From Symmachiella dynata (GTDB lineage Bacteria > Planctomycetota > Planctomycetia > Planctomycetales > Planctomycetaceae): DNA of 64,000 nucleotides. Location: positions 4,021,001-4,085,000 of the forward strand of contig NZ_CP036276.1 in the NCBI RefSeq assembly GCF_007747995.1. Direction: 5' to 3'. The position numbers and the translations under genes were made by a program. This document shows positions 9,772 to 19,557 of this stretch, piece after piece. The notes under the pieces were generated by a model, which saw only the letters and a program-made list of their open reading frames with translations, did no database searches and was not told the DNA's origin. Every line of letters starts with the position of its first letter. The first letter of the stretch is position 1.

Positions 9772-11766
9772 ATGACCAAAGGGAAATACCAGAGGACGCA
9801 GGATTACCAATCCGAATTGCCTCCGCCTCCCGTTCGGTGGCCGCTGGTGCTTGGTCTGTCTCTCGTGCTCGGAATCGCTGTCTTTGTTGGAGTGATCGTT
9901 GTCACGTCCGAAACAGGATTGCCGGAACGCCCGAGCGGCGCCGGGGCGAGACGGCTGGAATTTCATAACGCTTCGCAAGCTGGCAAAGCACCGCAGAATA
10001 CACCACATATAACGGTTTGGTGGGACGACATTCCTGCTCTTCTGCGGGAGTCGACGGGACAGCGCGAGAACGCGTCCAGCAACATCCACCCCGGGGACTA
10101 CGTCGGGCCGGAAGCCTGTCGTGAATGTCACAAGAAGAACTATGACAGTTGGTCACATCATCCGCATCGCTGGATGAACGCGTTGGCCGATACGTCCACT
10201 GTTGTCGGTGATTTTTCCGGCAAGAGCATTTCTTACCTCGGCGGCAAGGCAACGTTTTTCAAGGAGAACGGCGAATACCGCATGCGGCTCGAGCGAGAAG
10301 AAACGCAAACCTATGCGATTCATCAAACAATCGGCTCGCGTTTCTTTCAGTACTACATTGGCAAACAGATCGATGGTCCCCAAACCCCAAAACAACCGAC
10401 CGATCAGCAAGAACTCGACCACGTTCTGCCGCTGGGCTATTGGATCGAACCCGGGGAATGGGTGCCAATTGTAAACGTCGCACATGAAGAAGTGCCGGAT
10501 GGCCAGCGGATGGACCCATTCGACGCGAAAAGCTACCAGACCAACTTCTGCGTTTACTCGGATGCCTGTGATGTCTGTCACACCACAAGCCCGTTGGGTG
10601 ATCTGCTGTCGGGCAATGCAAACCAATTGGCCCGCGAAGTCCCTGGCAACATCCAGTGGGAGGTCGCGAACTATTTGGCGGAAGAACGCCCCCACTGGTT
10701 GCCACCACAACATCGGTCCTTGCCTGACGAACAAGCAGTTGGCGTACTCAATTCGCTCGATGCCATCCCAGCATCGGAGCATGCAGTCACGTTAGGCATC
10801 AGTTGCGAGTCGTGTCATCTCGGTTGCCGCGAACATGCCGAGCACCCGGAAATTCTCCCTGCATTCTTCCCGTATAGTCCACACCTACTGTCCGGCTCCG
10901 TGGACAAACCGACCGACTTGGGGCGTACGCATGACAATGTCAACTGGGCCTGCGGTCGCTGTCACTCCGGCGAGCGTCCTCAGTTTGCCGGCGGCATGTC
11001 GACATGGAACTCGACCGAATACTCCGACGCCATGCGAGGCAGTTGCTACAGTGAGCTAAAGTGCACCGACTGCCATAACCCGCATCAGGCGATTGGTCAA
11101 AAATGGTCGTCGACACCTGCAAAAGACGACGCCCTTTGCATTAAGTGTCATCAGCAATATGCGTCGGAAGAAGCACAAGCCGCGCACACGCATCATCAAC
11201 CGGGCAGCGAGGGGAGTCGTTGCATGAACTGCCACATGCCCCGAATCAATGAAGGCATGCAGGACATCGTACGCACGCATACAATTTTCTCGCCGACAAA
11301 CACCGACATGCTCCACGCCAATCATCCCAATGCGTGCAATCAGTGCCACACAGACAAGTCGATCGACTGGACGATTGACAATTTAGAGAATTGGTATGGT
11401 TCGAAATTTGACGACAATAAACTGCAGCGTGAATATGCGAACCGTTCGCAATCGGCAGCTTTGGGATGGTTGCAGAGTGAGAACGAAGCGGTGCGGAAGG
11501 TTGCCGCGGATGCTCTGTTCCGTACGAGATCTAAATGGGACCGGGATACGACCATTCAAGAGGCGTTGATCAACTCCCTAGACGACCCGTTTTTGCTGAA
11601 CCGTCAATTCGCACTTCGCGGATTTGAAGGCATGTTGGGCGTGAAACTGCGAGAGACTGGCTACCGTTTCTACATGACGCCGGAAGAACGCAAGAAACAT
11701 ATGGCCGAACTGCGAAAGATCATCCGGGCTGCATTCGCAGAAACGACGCTTCCAAATGACGAATGA
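9772..11766 (+). CDS. Membrane-anchored octahaem c-type cytochrome with C-terminal HEAT-like repeats
   Basis: 664 residues from the ATG at 9772. A longer frame exists, but this start places one membrane anchor (WPLVLGLSLVLGIAVFVGVI) near the N-terminus. Eight CxxCH haem-binding motifs are present: CRECH, CDVCH, CESCH, CGRCH, CTDCH, CIKCH, CMNCH and CNQCH, at about residues 115-525. The tail (about 565-620) has alpha-helical repeats like HEAT units (NEAVRKVAADALF, LLNRQFALRGFEGML). Such proteins are periplasmic electron carriers or multihaem reductases; the redox partner and substrate are not evident. No assembly genes are adjacent. The convergent lipoprotein gene starts its 3' end 31 nt away. 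Confidence 0.85.
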   Translation: MTKGKYQRTQDYQSELPPPPVRWPLVLGLSLVLGIAVFVGVIVVTSETGLPERPSGAGARRLEFHNASQAGKAPQNTPHITVWWDDIPALLRESTGQRENASSNIHPGDYVGPEACRECHKKNYDSWSHHPHRWMNALADTSTVVGDFSGKSISYLGGKATFFKENGEYRMRLEREETQTYAIHQTIGSRFFQYYIGKQIDGPQTPKQPTDQQELDHVLPLGYWIEPGEWVPIVNVAHEEVPDGQRMDPFDAKSYQTNFCVYSDACDVCHTTSPLGDLLSGNANQLAREVPGNIQWEVANYLAEERPHWLPPQHRSLPDEQAVGVLNSLDAIPASEHAVTLGISCESCHLGCREHAEHPEILPAFFPYSPHLLSGSVDKPTDLGRTHDNVNWACGRCHSGERPQFAGGMSTWNSTEYSDAMRGSCYSELKCTDCHNPHQAIGQKWSSTPAKDDALCIKCHQQYASEEAQAAHTHHQPGSEGSRCMNCHMPRINEGMQDIVRTHTIFSPTNTDMLHANHPNACNQCHTDKSIDWTIDNLENWYGSKFDDNKLQREYANRSQSAALGWLQSENEAVRKVAADALFRTRSKWDRDTTIQEALINSLDDPFLLNRQFALRGFEGMLGVKLRETGYRFYMTPEERKKHMAELRKIIRAAFAETTLPNDE

Positions 11767-11797
11767 ACGAAACCCTGGAAGGAGCCGTTTGCTGGCT

Positions 11798-12691
11798 TCA
11801 TTTGTTCCCATCGTCTTGCCCCGACGCCTCGATCTTCGCGAGGGCTGCCTTTAGGACAGAGGCGGTTTCCGGATTGGTGAAGTAGGGTTGAAATCTTGGT
11901 TCTGACTTGAGTCTTTCCGCATCCTGGAACCCGGCGCTCATCAGCTTGTTTATCGCAGCATTGAACAAACCGGTATCCGATCCATCAGGGTAAAGACCAT
12001 CCAGGCGAGCGCGGTTGAAATAGACCTCTTGGCAAAGCTGCTTCTCCTCTTCGGACAAGTCCTCAAAGGTTTCCTGCAAACGGTCTATCTCCAGACAGGC
12101 CGAACGAATGGCGACCGCCATGTTGAATTCAAATTCGTCGATAACGTTTCCGTTTTCGTCGGTTGGTTCATTGGCGAAGAATGCGGCCAGTTGCGCCTTG
12201 CAGTAGGCGACCTTAGCCGCACGATGCCCGGGGACTTGCGTCAACAGACTCATTGACAGCTCGACAGCTTCGTCAGCTTTTTTGGGATCCTGCTTTGCTG
12301 CCTCCAGCAGTTCGTAAACCTGGGGCAACGTTTCGTCAATCTTTGCTTCCTTCTCCAGAACTTGTTCCGGCGTATCGGGCGGAGACACCGGATATTTTTT
12401 TAAAAGTTCTTCCTTCTGTGCCTTGGCTTCATCTTCGTTAAATTTTTGCGCACCAGTCTGCCCCTGACCGCAACCGACTGCAACGAGAATAAGACTACAG
12501 ATGAAACCTCGTACGACCACGGTTGCCCAACGTGGTGACGCCACCGTAAGGGGGGCGTGGACGACCGGCGCACACTGCGTATCATCGAGCCGACACCGCC
12601 GATTTGTGTGATTCGACAGCCACCGCTCACAGTCGGGCCGGATGGAAACGGTAACGGGATCGTTGAATGATCTGGCAGATTCGTGCGACAC
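11798..12691 (-). CDS. Predicted lipoprotein with helical repeat region, unknown function
   Basis: 297 residues in the full frame, but the real start is probably later. A lipoprotein signal (GFICSLILVAVGC) sits at residues 62-74, too far from the first ATG. The GTG at 12520 would give a 17-residue signal before the lipobox Cys. The mature protein is highly charged and helical (KAQKEELLKKYP, QVLEKEAKIDE), with TPR-like or solenoid character and no catalytic motif that I can recognise. It is convergent with the octahaem cytochrome gene, so they are not in one operon. The reading frame is convincing, the function is unknown and the start is uncertain. Confidence 0.68.
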   Translation of the reverse strand: MSHESARSFNDPVTVSIRPDCERWLSNHTNRRCRLDDTQCAPVVHAPLTVASPRWATVVVRGFICSLILVAVGCGQGQTGAQKFNEDEAKAQKEELLKKYPVSPPDTPEQVLEKEAKIDETLPQVYELLEAAKQDPKKADEAVELSMSLLTQVPGHRAAKVAYCKAQLAAFFANEPTDENGNVIDEFEFNMAVAIRSACLEIDRLQETFEDLSEEEKQLCQEVYFNRARLDGLYPDGSDTGLFNAAINKLMSAGFQDAERLKSEPRFQPYFTNPETASVLKAALAKIEASGQDDGNK

Positions 12692-13528
12692 GGTAGAATT
12701 GTCCTAAAAGAGGTTCTAACTGAAGGGGCGGGATTAAACAGACATCACCGAAAAACACACGAGCTTGATTATGGTAGGAACGATGCAGGCATGCAAGCTC
12801 CCTAATTGTGATTTCAGAGGTGGCGTTCACTACGCCGTGCAGGGTGCGTGAGCTACGAAGTTCCACACGTTTCCGGCATGCTCAATGCGAGACCGCGGTT
12901 CCCACGATCACCCCTTTGTCTCTTGGCCTTGGGGAACTGTTCTCTCCCCGACAGGTTTGGTCAATTCGCAGCAACTTCACAATCGACCTGTGCCGTCGAG
13001 TTGCATGGTGCGACGCGGTTCCTTTTTTCATGAGGCGTTTCACTTCCCCTTCCCACGCGTTCTGCGAACACTTCTATGCAAATAGATAAAACTAACAGAC
13101 GCGGGTTTTTCAGCTGTTTTTAGGAAAAACGCCTTTATTAAACCAAGCAATTGATCATAGACTACGAACACCACTTCTGAGTAGAACGCCTTGCTTATTG
13201 CGACGATCCAACAATGTACAAGAACTCCTCTTGAGTAACGGGCAACGGCCCCATCAGTTTTCTTCAGATTCTGTTAATAATTTTGTTGAACGCCAAACTC
13301 AGCCACGCTATGCTGACCGAATGTTCTATCGAGGAGGTTTCAACAATCGATTCAAAGGAGTTGGAGACAGCCCCTCGGGTAAGTCTTCTTCCAGCGATCA
13401 CTGGCTGATCGACTTCGGTCATGATCCTGGCACTAGAACGAATCGCGGTTTTGAAACGTACTCATATATGTCATGTCATTTTGCGATGTCCCGTTTCCCT
13501 TGTTCGTATTTATTGAGGAGAGGCTCGT
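12692..13528. other. Long intergenic region, no gene recognised
   Basis: About 840 bases. Several 60-120 codon frames overlap one another in different phases and show no signal, family motif or ribosome site. Nothing convincing was seen other than the GAGGAGAGG ribosome site for the next gene just before 13529. Confidence 0.5.
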
Positions 13529-14626
13529 ATGGATTCCAAAAGACGCGGTTTTACGTTGATTGAATTGTTGGTGGTAATAGCCATTATTGCGATTCTGATT
13601 GCATTGCTCCTACCAGCGGTCCAACAGGCCCGCGAGGCAGCACGTCGCACGCAGTGTCGGAATAACATGAAGCAAATTGGCCTTGCGATGCACAACTATC
13701 ACGACATTCACTTGGCCTTTCCCATCGGACGGATGGTGCCCTCGAAGTTGCCGAACGGCGATCCTCGGGAATGCTGGTATGGCTGGGTATCGCCCCTGTA
13801 TCACGTTCTCCCGATGATTGATCAAGCCAATGTTTGGAATAATCTTGATCATCATAACACGCGCGTTCGAAAAGGCTCACCACTCTGCGTTGCCAACGCC
13901 TTTGTGACTGACCTTCCAATCCCGGCGTTCATGTGCCCGACCGATCCCCGCCATATGTCCGGCGTCAATACGAACAGCTACCGCGCCAACTGGGGCGTGA
14001 CTGTCGCTGGCGGGAGAAACTTCGGTGACCAGGAAGGGGTCGATCCCGTCTTCACGCCACGTGTTGCGAGCGAAATGGACGGTAATCTGGGCGGTGCGTT
14101 CTGTGATCGAGTGCGGAGAATCCGCGACTTCACCGATGGCGCCTCAAATACGGTCCTGTACGCTGAGCGGATGATCGGCACCAATGACAATTCCTCCCTT
14201 AGCAAAGGGAACTACATGTATCGAAATGCGGGAACCAACATCATCACCACGGGCAATGCTGCTGCAAACACGACTGCAGCTGTCGTTGCCGCTTGTGCTG
14301 CTGGTGACCCTACGGATCCCGCTAACTACAGGACCGATTTTGGTTGGACAAGTGGTGATGACCCCGCTTGGTATTACTCAACTTATCAGCATGGAGCGTA
14401 CAACCACATTTACACGCCGAATGCTGAACTACCAGACTGCGGGTCCGGCTCTATTCCGGACTCCCCTCACGAAGTGGCTATCATGACCGCTCGGAGTCAC
14501 CACACCGGAGGCGTCCAGTGCTGTCTGGCTGACGGTAGTGTCCGCTTTGTCGGTGACAGCATCGACTTGGGAGTCTGGCAATCGGCCGGCACCCGAGCCG
14601 GTGGTGAAGTTCAGGGTGAATGGTAG
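13529..14626 (+). CDS. DUF1559 protein with prepilin-type N-terminus (1 of 3)
   Basis: 365 residues. GAGGAGAGG lies upstream of the ATG. The N-terminus has a short basic leader and the type IV prepilin/pseudopilin cleavage motif [10 protein letters not shown], followed by a hydrophobic helix ([19 protein letters not shown]) and the [13 protein letters not shown] segment that marks planctomycete DUF1559 (SBP_bac_10) proteins. The C-terminus has the family [17 protein letters not shown] motif. The helix should be processed by a prepilin peptidase and sit in the inner membrane. The family is expanded in planctomycetes and its function is not established. A strong terminator follows. Confidence 0.93.
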   Translation: MDSKRRGFTLIELLVVIAIIAILIALLLPAVQQAREAARRTQCRNNMKQIGLAMHNYHDIHLAFPIGRMVPSKLPNGDPRECWYGWVSPLYHVLPMIDQANVWNNLDHHNTRVRKGSPLCVANAFVTDLPIPAFMCPTDPRHMSGVNTNSYRANWGVTVAGGRNFGDQEGVDPVFTPRVASEMDGNLGGAFCDRVRRIRDFTDGASNTVLYAERMIGTNDNSSLSKGNYMYRNAGTNIITTGNAAANTTAAVVAACAAGDPTDPANYRTDFGWTSGDDPAWYYSTYQHGAYNHIYTPNAELPDCGSGSIPDSPHEVAIMTARSHHTGGVQCCLADGSVRFVGDSIDLGVWQSAGTRAGGEVQGEW

Positions 14627-14652
14627 GAATCTTAATGGCGTAGAATTCGATT

Positions 14653-14697
14653 CTTCCCGGCCGCTCCAATGCGGCCGGGAAGGTCTTATTTTTTAAT
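14653..14697 (+). terminator. Terminator of the 13529-14626 DUF1559 gene
   Basis: Perfect 12-bp stem CTTCCCGGCCGC / GCGGCCGGGAAG around the loop TCCAAT, followed within a few bases by TTATTTTTTAA. It starts 26 nt after the stop codon. Confidence 0.9.
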
Positions 14698-14919
14698 ACA
14701 CCATTGCCTCTGGACGCGTCTGCAGCCGGAAACTTTTCAGTTTCTAGTTGGCTGCCCGCAGATTTCCATGTCTGTCCGGCTGTTATAAACACACTTCAAA
14801 CGGTCCGTACCGCGAAACCGGAACCGTTCCTCAGAATTGTTCTGGACTTGGGTGTGACAAACAGATCGAGGCGGCATGATTGGGATTTCACGACATAAAT
14901 CATCAAAGGAAATGTAACG

Positions 14920-15312
14920 ATGATTAACGGGCTTCGTTTGATGGGTTTCTTGTGTTCCGTCTTGTTGCTGGTGGGTTGCGGGGAAAGTCGGAATAGCATG
15001 GACACGCGCGGGTATTATGGCGCGTTCAACATGATTGTTTCAGAAGTTGAAAACCTGCAACAACAAGTTAATTCCGAGCATTACCGCGGGCGTGTCAGCC
15101 CAATTGAAGACCAACTGGGCAGCGCCATCTACGCCTTTATGAGAAATGAGGACGTGAAAGGGACGCCGCTGGAAGCCGAGGCAAAGAAATTGGCAGATAA
15201 AGAACAGGAGATTTTGAAGATCTGGAAGTCTCCGGACGGATCGGTGGAAAAAATCAGAACTGCCGCAAAGGAGATGCAGGACCAGGTCGAGCACATGAAG
15301 ACGATGCTGTAA
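14920..15312 (+). CDS. Small predicted lipoprotein, helical
   Basis: 130 residues. AAAGGAAA lies upstream of the ATG. A lipoprotein signal with lipobox LLLVGC ends at residue 20 (MINGLRLMGFLCSVLLLVGC). The mature part is about 110 residues of charged helices (EVENLQQQVNSEH, MQDQVEHMKTML) with coiled-coil tendency. No enzymatic motif is visible. It follows the DUF1559 gene but is separated by that gene's terminator, so it is probably an independent unit. Small lipoproteins beside DUF1559 genes are common in planctomycetes; whether they interact is unknown. Confidence 0.75.
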   Translation: MINGLRLMGFLCSVLLLVGCGESRNSMDTRGYYGAFNMIVSEVENLQQQVNSEHYRGRVSPIEDQLGSAIYAFMRNEDVKGTPLEAEAKKLADKEQEILKIWKSPDGSVEKIRTAAKEMQDQVEHMKTML

Positions 15313-15944
15313 TGAGTGCCTCATGGAAATGGCCAGAGCATACTGGTTTCTATTCCTGAGCCAGACCTGCTCTCTTTGTGCTGTAATGCTGCAGTTGTAC
15401 GGAAACGGCAGGCAGCGACCGCCTGCACATTTCCACCGCGAGTCATGGAAGAGGATACGTAGTCAGCCTGTAAGCAATGGACGTCATGCAATGGCTGTTC
15501 ACTTCGACTCGTAAAGTACCTGCCATACTGCTTGATCAGAACCAAATCGTTGCTGGCCACACTTGGTAACTACGCGCAGATCGACACGTTTGAATTCGTG
15601 CAATTTCACGAATCGGACAGCGTCATAACAACCCACATGTCCTGCGCAGTTTGTCGGTTCAGTCAATCCTCACCGCTCGTGCGGTGAGTTTGATATGGGC
15701 TTTGAGATTCCGCTGACGTGGCTGTCCCCGATGCAGGACGTGACGTTGTTTGGGCAAGGCGCGGCCGTAAACCATTTGCTGCTTTGGGGACTCATTTAGA
15801 TACTTGCGAAACTCCTCGAAGTCTGTCTAGCAAACCCCAGTCACTGATTACCCCCCTTTAGTATGAAATGTCTATGCAACGCGTCTGAAGCTGCTGAACC
15901 AACAGTCTTGAATAAACACGAATTGCCAATTGAGGGAAGATTTC
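15313..15944. other. Intergenic region, no gene recognised
   Basis: About 630 bases with only short overlapping frames. A perfect 8-bp hairpin CTCACCGC-TCGT-GCGGTGAG lies at 15669-15688. The ribosome site GAGGGAAG for the next gene is at 15932-15939. Confidence 0.5.
15669..15688. repeat. Short perfect hairpin in intergenic region
   Basis: Inverted repeat CTCACCGC / GCGGTGAG with a TCGT loop. There is no T-tract on either side long enough to call a terminator. It could be a palindromic repeat remnant. Confidence 0.4.
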
Positions 15945-18329
15945 ATGTCTTTGCGACGCATGGTGACCGCAACCGCGATGGTGTTCTCGACTCTCATAGG
16001 CACGGCATGTATTGCAGACGAGAACCTGGACCTCGGCCAAACGGTATTAATTTCACCCGTTGAAGGGCCGATCGGAAAAGCGGCGGATTTTCTCAGTGAT
16101 GAAGTTCATGCGCGTACGGGAATCCGCTGGTACATCCGCGATCACTTTGACGGTGCAACAAAGCTGGTCCTCTGTACGGTCGACGACGTACCAAAGGGCG
16201 TCACACTTCCGACCGACCTGAAGGTTCCGGAAGCGGCCGAAGGTTTTGCGATTGCAGTCAAAGGAGACACGGTCTTTCTAGTCGGCCGCGATCCGCGCGG
16301 CGTGCTGTATGCCGCGGGGCGACTGTTGCGGGAAATGGAATTGCGACCGCGAAAGATCTCGTTACCGCGTAGTACCCAGGTCTCAACTTCGCCGAAATAC
16401 CCGATGCGTGTCCATCAGTTAGGATACCGAAATTCGGCGACCAGCTACGATCTCTGGACGGAGGAGAACTACGAACAATACTTGCGGGAGTTGGCGATTT
16501 TTGGGTGTAGCGGAGCTGAATTGATTCAGGAATCCCCGCCCGGTGAAAAAGACAGCGTGTTGATGGCCGAGCCTCAGTGGGACATGAACCTGCGGCTCGG
16601 GAGACTGCTCAACGACTATGACCTCGATGTGTTTATGTGGTATCCCGTCCCCATTCTTGGGGATGATCAGGAAAAATACGATCGAGAGATTGGGTATCGG
16701 GAACGCTTCTTTGAGGAAATGCCACGGATCGATCACCTCTTCGTCCCCGGCGGAGATCCTGGAAACAACCATCCCAAAGTTTTAATGCCCGCATTGGAAC
16801 AGATGGCAAAAACGCTGCACAAGCGATTCCCCGATGCGGGCGTATTTGTTTCGAATCAAAAGATGATTCCCGAATGGACTGAGTGGATGTTTAATTACAT
16901 CCGCGAGGAGCAGCCCAAATGGCTGGGTGGATATGTGTACGGGCCGGGGACGAAACACTCGATCATGGATGCGCGCAAATGGTTGCCGGAACAGTATCAA
17001 ATCCGCCGCTACCCGGATATCACACATAACGTACGCTGCCAATTCCCTGTCCCGCATTGGGATGGCCGGATGGCTCAAACGGTGGGACGCGAAGGGGTCA
17101 ACCCGCGGCCGGGACACAACCAACTGGCCCACAACACCTATGCCGAATACTCCAGCGGCTTTGGTTCGTATTCCGATGGAATCAATGACGACCTAAATAA
17201 AATGATTTGGAGCGCGCTTGCCTGGGACCCGAATACGGACATTCACGAAATCGTCGTGGATTACGGTCGCTTATTCTTTGGCGAAGATGTCGGCCAGGAT
17301 GTAGCCGACGGGCTATGGATGCTGCAGGAAAACATGACGGGCGATTTGCTCGAAAATGAAACCGTCCCCAAGACGCTGGCCCAATGGCGTGCGATTGGCG
17401 AGAAGGTTTCTCCCCAAGTCCGCAAGAGTTGGCGCTATCAGATGTATCTGATGCGGGCGCTGTTCGATCAATATACCCGCGAGCGTTATCTCGACGAGAT
17501 GAAGCACGAAAAGGCGGCCTACGCTGCTTTGGCAAAAGCTCCTCAGGTGGGAGCAGCCAAGGCGATTGCCGCGGCGAAAAAAGAGTTGTCCCAAGCTGAT
17601 CACTACCAGAAGGGTGACTCATTGCGACAGGAAATGGCTGAACTGGCCGACGACATGTTTCACAGCATCGGATATCAGTACAGCGTCAAACCTCCTTATT
17701 TCACGCGGAATCCAGAACGGGGCGCGCTGTTGGATGCGTTGGACGTTCCTTTGAACGACCGGCCGTGGCTTGAGGATCAATTCCAACAAATCTTGGAGCT
17801 GGAAGATTCGCAGGAGCAACTCCAGCGGATCGATTATCTTGTCAATTGGGAAGATCCGGGGCCGGGCGGATTTTACGATGATTTGGGCGATCCCGAACGA
17901 CAGCCACATGTGGATCATTTGTCAACTTATGAAGACAACCCCAGCCGTATTGACCGCATGACCGAAGCGCATTATCGCTGGGTTAATAATGACACCATCC
18001 AGGTCGATCCGCGATTTCGGTATTCCATGTTAAGCAGCGCACAAACACTACACGGTGCGCCGTTGATCATGCGATATGAGGGACTGGATCAGGACGCGGA
18101 GTACAAACTTCGCGTGATTGAGTTCGGCCGATTCGGGGCATCGATTGATTTGGTTGCTGATGACAAATATCCCATTCACGGCCCATTGCGCCCCACACTT
18201 CCCCTGGCACCGGTCGAATATGACATCCCGCAACAAGCAACGGCGGACGGGAAACTTGAGTTGAAGTGGGGACTGGTCGAAGGCCGTGGAACGCAGGTAG
18301 CCGAGGTCTGGTTGATCAAAAAGAAGTAA
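15945..18329 (+). CDS. Large secreted glycoside-hydrolase-like protein, paralogue C
   Basis: 794 residues from the ATG at 15945, with GAGGGAAG 5 nt upstream. A TTG 15 nt earlier in frame is less likely because it lies inside that ribosome site. The signal peptide is MSLRRMVTATAMVFSTLIGTACIA. Domains match paralogue B closely: RGVLYAAGRLLREM near residue 125, a barrel with VHQLGYRNSATSYD, FVPGGDPGNN, FVSNQKM and YSDGINDDLNKMIWSA, a helical segment with LFDQYTRERYLDEM, and a C-terminal beta-sandwich with NWEDPGPGGFYDDLGD ending EVWLIKKK. Sugar hydrolysis is inferred from the N-terminal GH20/GH67-like domain and the barrel pattern. It is not adjacent to copies A and B, which lie about 6.7 kb upstream. 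Confidence 0.72.
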   Translation: MSLRRMVTATAMVFSTLIGTACIADENLDLGQTVLISPVEGPIGKAADFLSDEVHARTGIRWYIRDHFDGATKLVLCTVDDVPKGVTLPTDLKVPEAAEGFAIAVKGDTVFLVGRDPRGVLYAAGRLLREMELRPRKISLPRSTQVSTSPKYPMRVHQLGYRNSATSYDLWTEENYEQYLRELAIFGCSGAELIQESPPGEKDSVLMAEPQWDMNLRLGRLLNDYDLDVFMWYPVPILGDDQEKYDREIGYRERFFEEMPRIDHLFVPGGDPGNNHPKVLMPALEQMAKTLHKRFPDAGVFVSNQKMIPEWTEWMFNYIREEQPKWLGGYVYGPGTKHSIMDARKWLPEQYQIRRYPDITHNVRCQFPVPHWDGRMAQTVGREGVNPRPGHNQLAHNTYAEYSSGFGSYSDGINDDLNKMIWSALAWDPNTDIHEIVVDYGRLFFGEDVGQDVADGLWMLQENMTGDLLENETVPKTLAQWRAIGEKVSPQVRKSWRYQMYLMRALFDQYTRERYLDEMKHEKAAYAALAKAPQVGAAKAIAAAKKELSQADHYQKGDSLRQEMAELADDMFHSIGYQYSVKPPYFTRNPERGALLDALDVPLNDRPWLEDQFQQILELEDSQEQLQRIDYLVNWEDPGPGGFYDDLGDPERQPHVDHLSTYEDNPSRIDRMTEAHYRWVNNDTIQVDPRFRYSMLSSAQTLHGAPLIMRYEGLDQDAEYKLRVIEFGRFGASIDLVADDKYPIHGPLRPTLPLAPVEYDIPQQATADGKLELKWGLVEGRGTQVAEVWLIKKK

Positions 18330-18363
18330 CGCCCGCTGAGTTGGGAAGAGTCGGGACAACCTA

Positions 18364-18395
18364 GCGGCGTTTATGATATCGATAACAAACGCCGC
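18364..18395. terminator. Probable bidirectional terminator between convergent genes
   Basis: The arms GCGGCGTTT and AAACGCCGC form a perfect 9-bp stem around a 14-nt AT-rich loop that itself contains ATATCGAT. It sits between the convergent stops of paralogue C and the phosphoesterase. The internal T and A runs could serve either direction. Confidence 0.6.
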
Positions 18396-18425
18396 GGATT
18401 GAGTCATTCAAAGCGGTGAACTCAG

Positions 18426-19418
18426 TTACTTGCTCATCTCGTACTTCAGCACGAATTGATGATCGTCGACATCTGGTGCGATCTTCGTTCCGCTGCACAG
18501 CTCTTGCTGCAGTGGGCTGTAGGTCATGACCGAAATCTGATTTTGTTTCGGTTCGAAACGATAGATCCGCAGGAATCCACCCCGGTAGTCGCTCAGGCAC
18601 TCGTGCACCGAATTACCGTGCTCACCTTCCACTGTGCGGTGCATCGCTTGTGTGCGACTCTGATCGCCGCAGCAGATAAGAAATAGATTTTCATGCTTGC
18701 TGAAGCACTTCTCCCACATCTGTTGGGGAGTGTTGCCCTGTTTCCCTTGCGTCTTGTGCCACCGCATGCGGCCTTTGGTCGCGTCGTAGTAGTCGCGCGA
18801 TTCACGAGGCCGGTCGCGTGGCCCCAGATACATGTGCGTTGTGACCATCGCACGTCGATCGGCATGTTTTTCCAACACGTCATTGGCCCAATCCAGCACG
18901 TCATCCGGCGCGTTGCACTCTAGATGCAAAATGACAAAATCCATCCCGCCGGCTGAGATCAACTGGTAACTGTCCGCATTATTCTTGATCTGTCCCCCGT
19001 ACCATTTCTCGTTCTCGAACAAGGAGGCGGGGAATGTTTCTTGAAACTTCTGCGAGTCACCCCCTGAGAGCATATCATGGTTCCCGACCGAAAACGCAAA
19101 CGGCAACTTGCCGGAAAGCCGTAGCATGTGCTTGCGGGCGATCTGCCATTCTTCATCGCTTTTGTATTTGTCAACAATATCGCCGACATGGCTGACAAAT
19201 ACGATCCTCTGTTTCTCGCGATTGTCCAAGATCCAATTCACCTCAGCTTCGAAATATGCTTCGTTTTTCTCGCTCACGTACCCTTGAGTGTCGGGCAGCA
19301 CGACGAAGCTAAAGGTCCCCTCGGGCGCAGCTGCTGGTTCCTCCGCAATGCCACGTGCTACGCACATTGTGAAGAGTGCGACGGTCAGGACCGTGATCTG
19401 AAAAACGTGGGGTTTCAT
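18426..19418 (-). CDS. Secreted calcineurin-like metallophosphoesterase
   Basis: 330 residues from the ATG at 19418, which has AGGCGG upstream. An ATG 15 nt earlier has no ribosome site. The signal peptide is MKPHVFQITVLTVALFTMCVARGIAEE. Calcineurin-fold metal motifs appear in order: LPDTQGY (D-x-Q variant of DxH), VGDIVDKY (GDxxD), VGNHDML (GNHD) and THMYLG (a late His motif). The family hydrolyses phosphomonoesters or diesters using two metal ions; the substrate here is unknown. It is convergent with paralogue C and lies downstream, on the same strand, of the PhoD-like gene. Confidence 0.85.
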   Translation of the reverse strand: MKPHVFQITVLTVALFTMCVARGIAEEPAAAPEGTFSFVVLPDTQGYVSEKNEAYFEAEVNWILDNREKQRIVFVSHVGDIVDKYKSDEEWQIARKHMLRLSGKLPFAFSVGNHDMLSGGDSQKFQETFPASLFENEKWYGGQIKNNADSYQLISAGGMDFVILHLECNAPDDVLDWANDVLEKHADRRAMVTTHMYLGPRDRPRESRDYYDATKGRMRWHKTQGKQGNTPQQMWEKCFSKHENLFLICCGDQSRTQAMHRTVEGEHGNSVHECLSDYRGGFLRIYRFEPKQNQISVMTYSPLQQELCSGTKIAPDVDDHQFVLKYEMSK

Positions 19419-19557
19419 CTTTTGCCGCCTCATAGAAAGTTAACATCAACAGAATTTTCCGCAGCTTAACGGATACCCATTTGCCACCTCAACGCCACCT
19501 GGATTTTGAGTGGCTATGCGACTCGTGCCAACTGTAAATATCGGCTGCTGTTGATCC

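Noticed and set aside
12808-13089. Overlapping frames of 60-93 codons
   Set aside because: Several frames compete in the same place and none shows motif or start support.
13198-13563. 121-codon frame ending inside the DUF1559 gene
   Set aside because: It overlaps the DUF1559 start out of frame and has no family resemblance.
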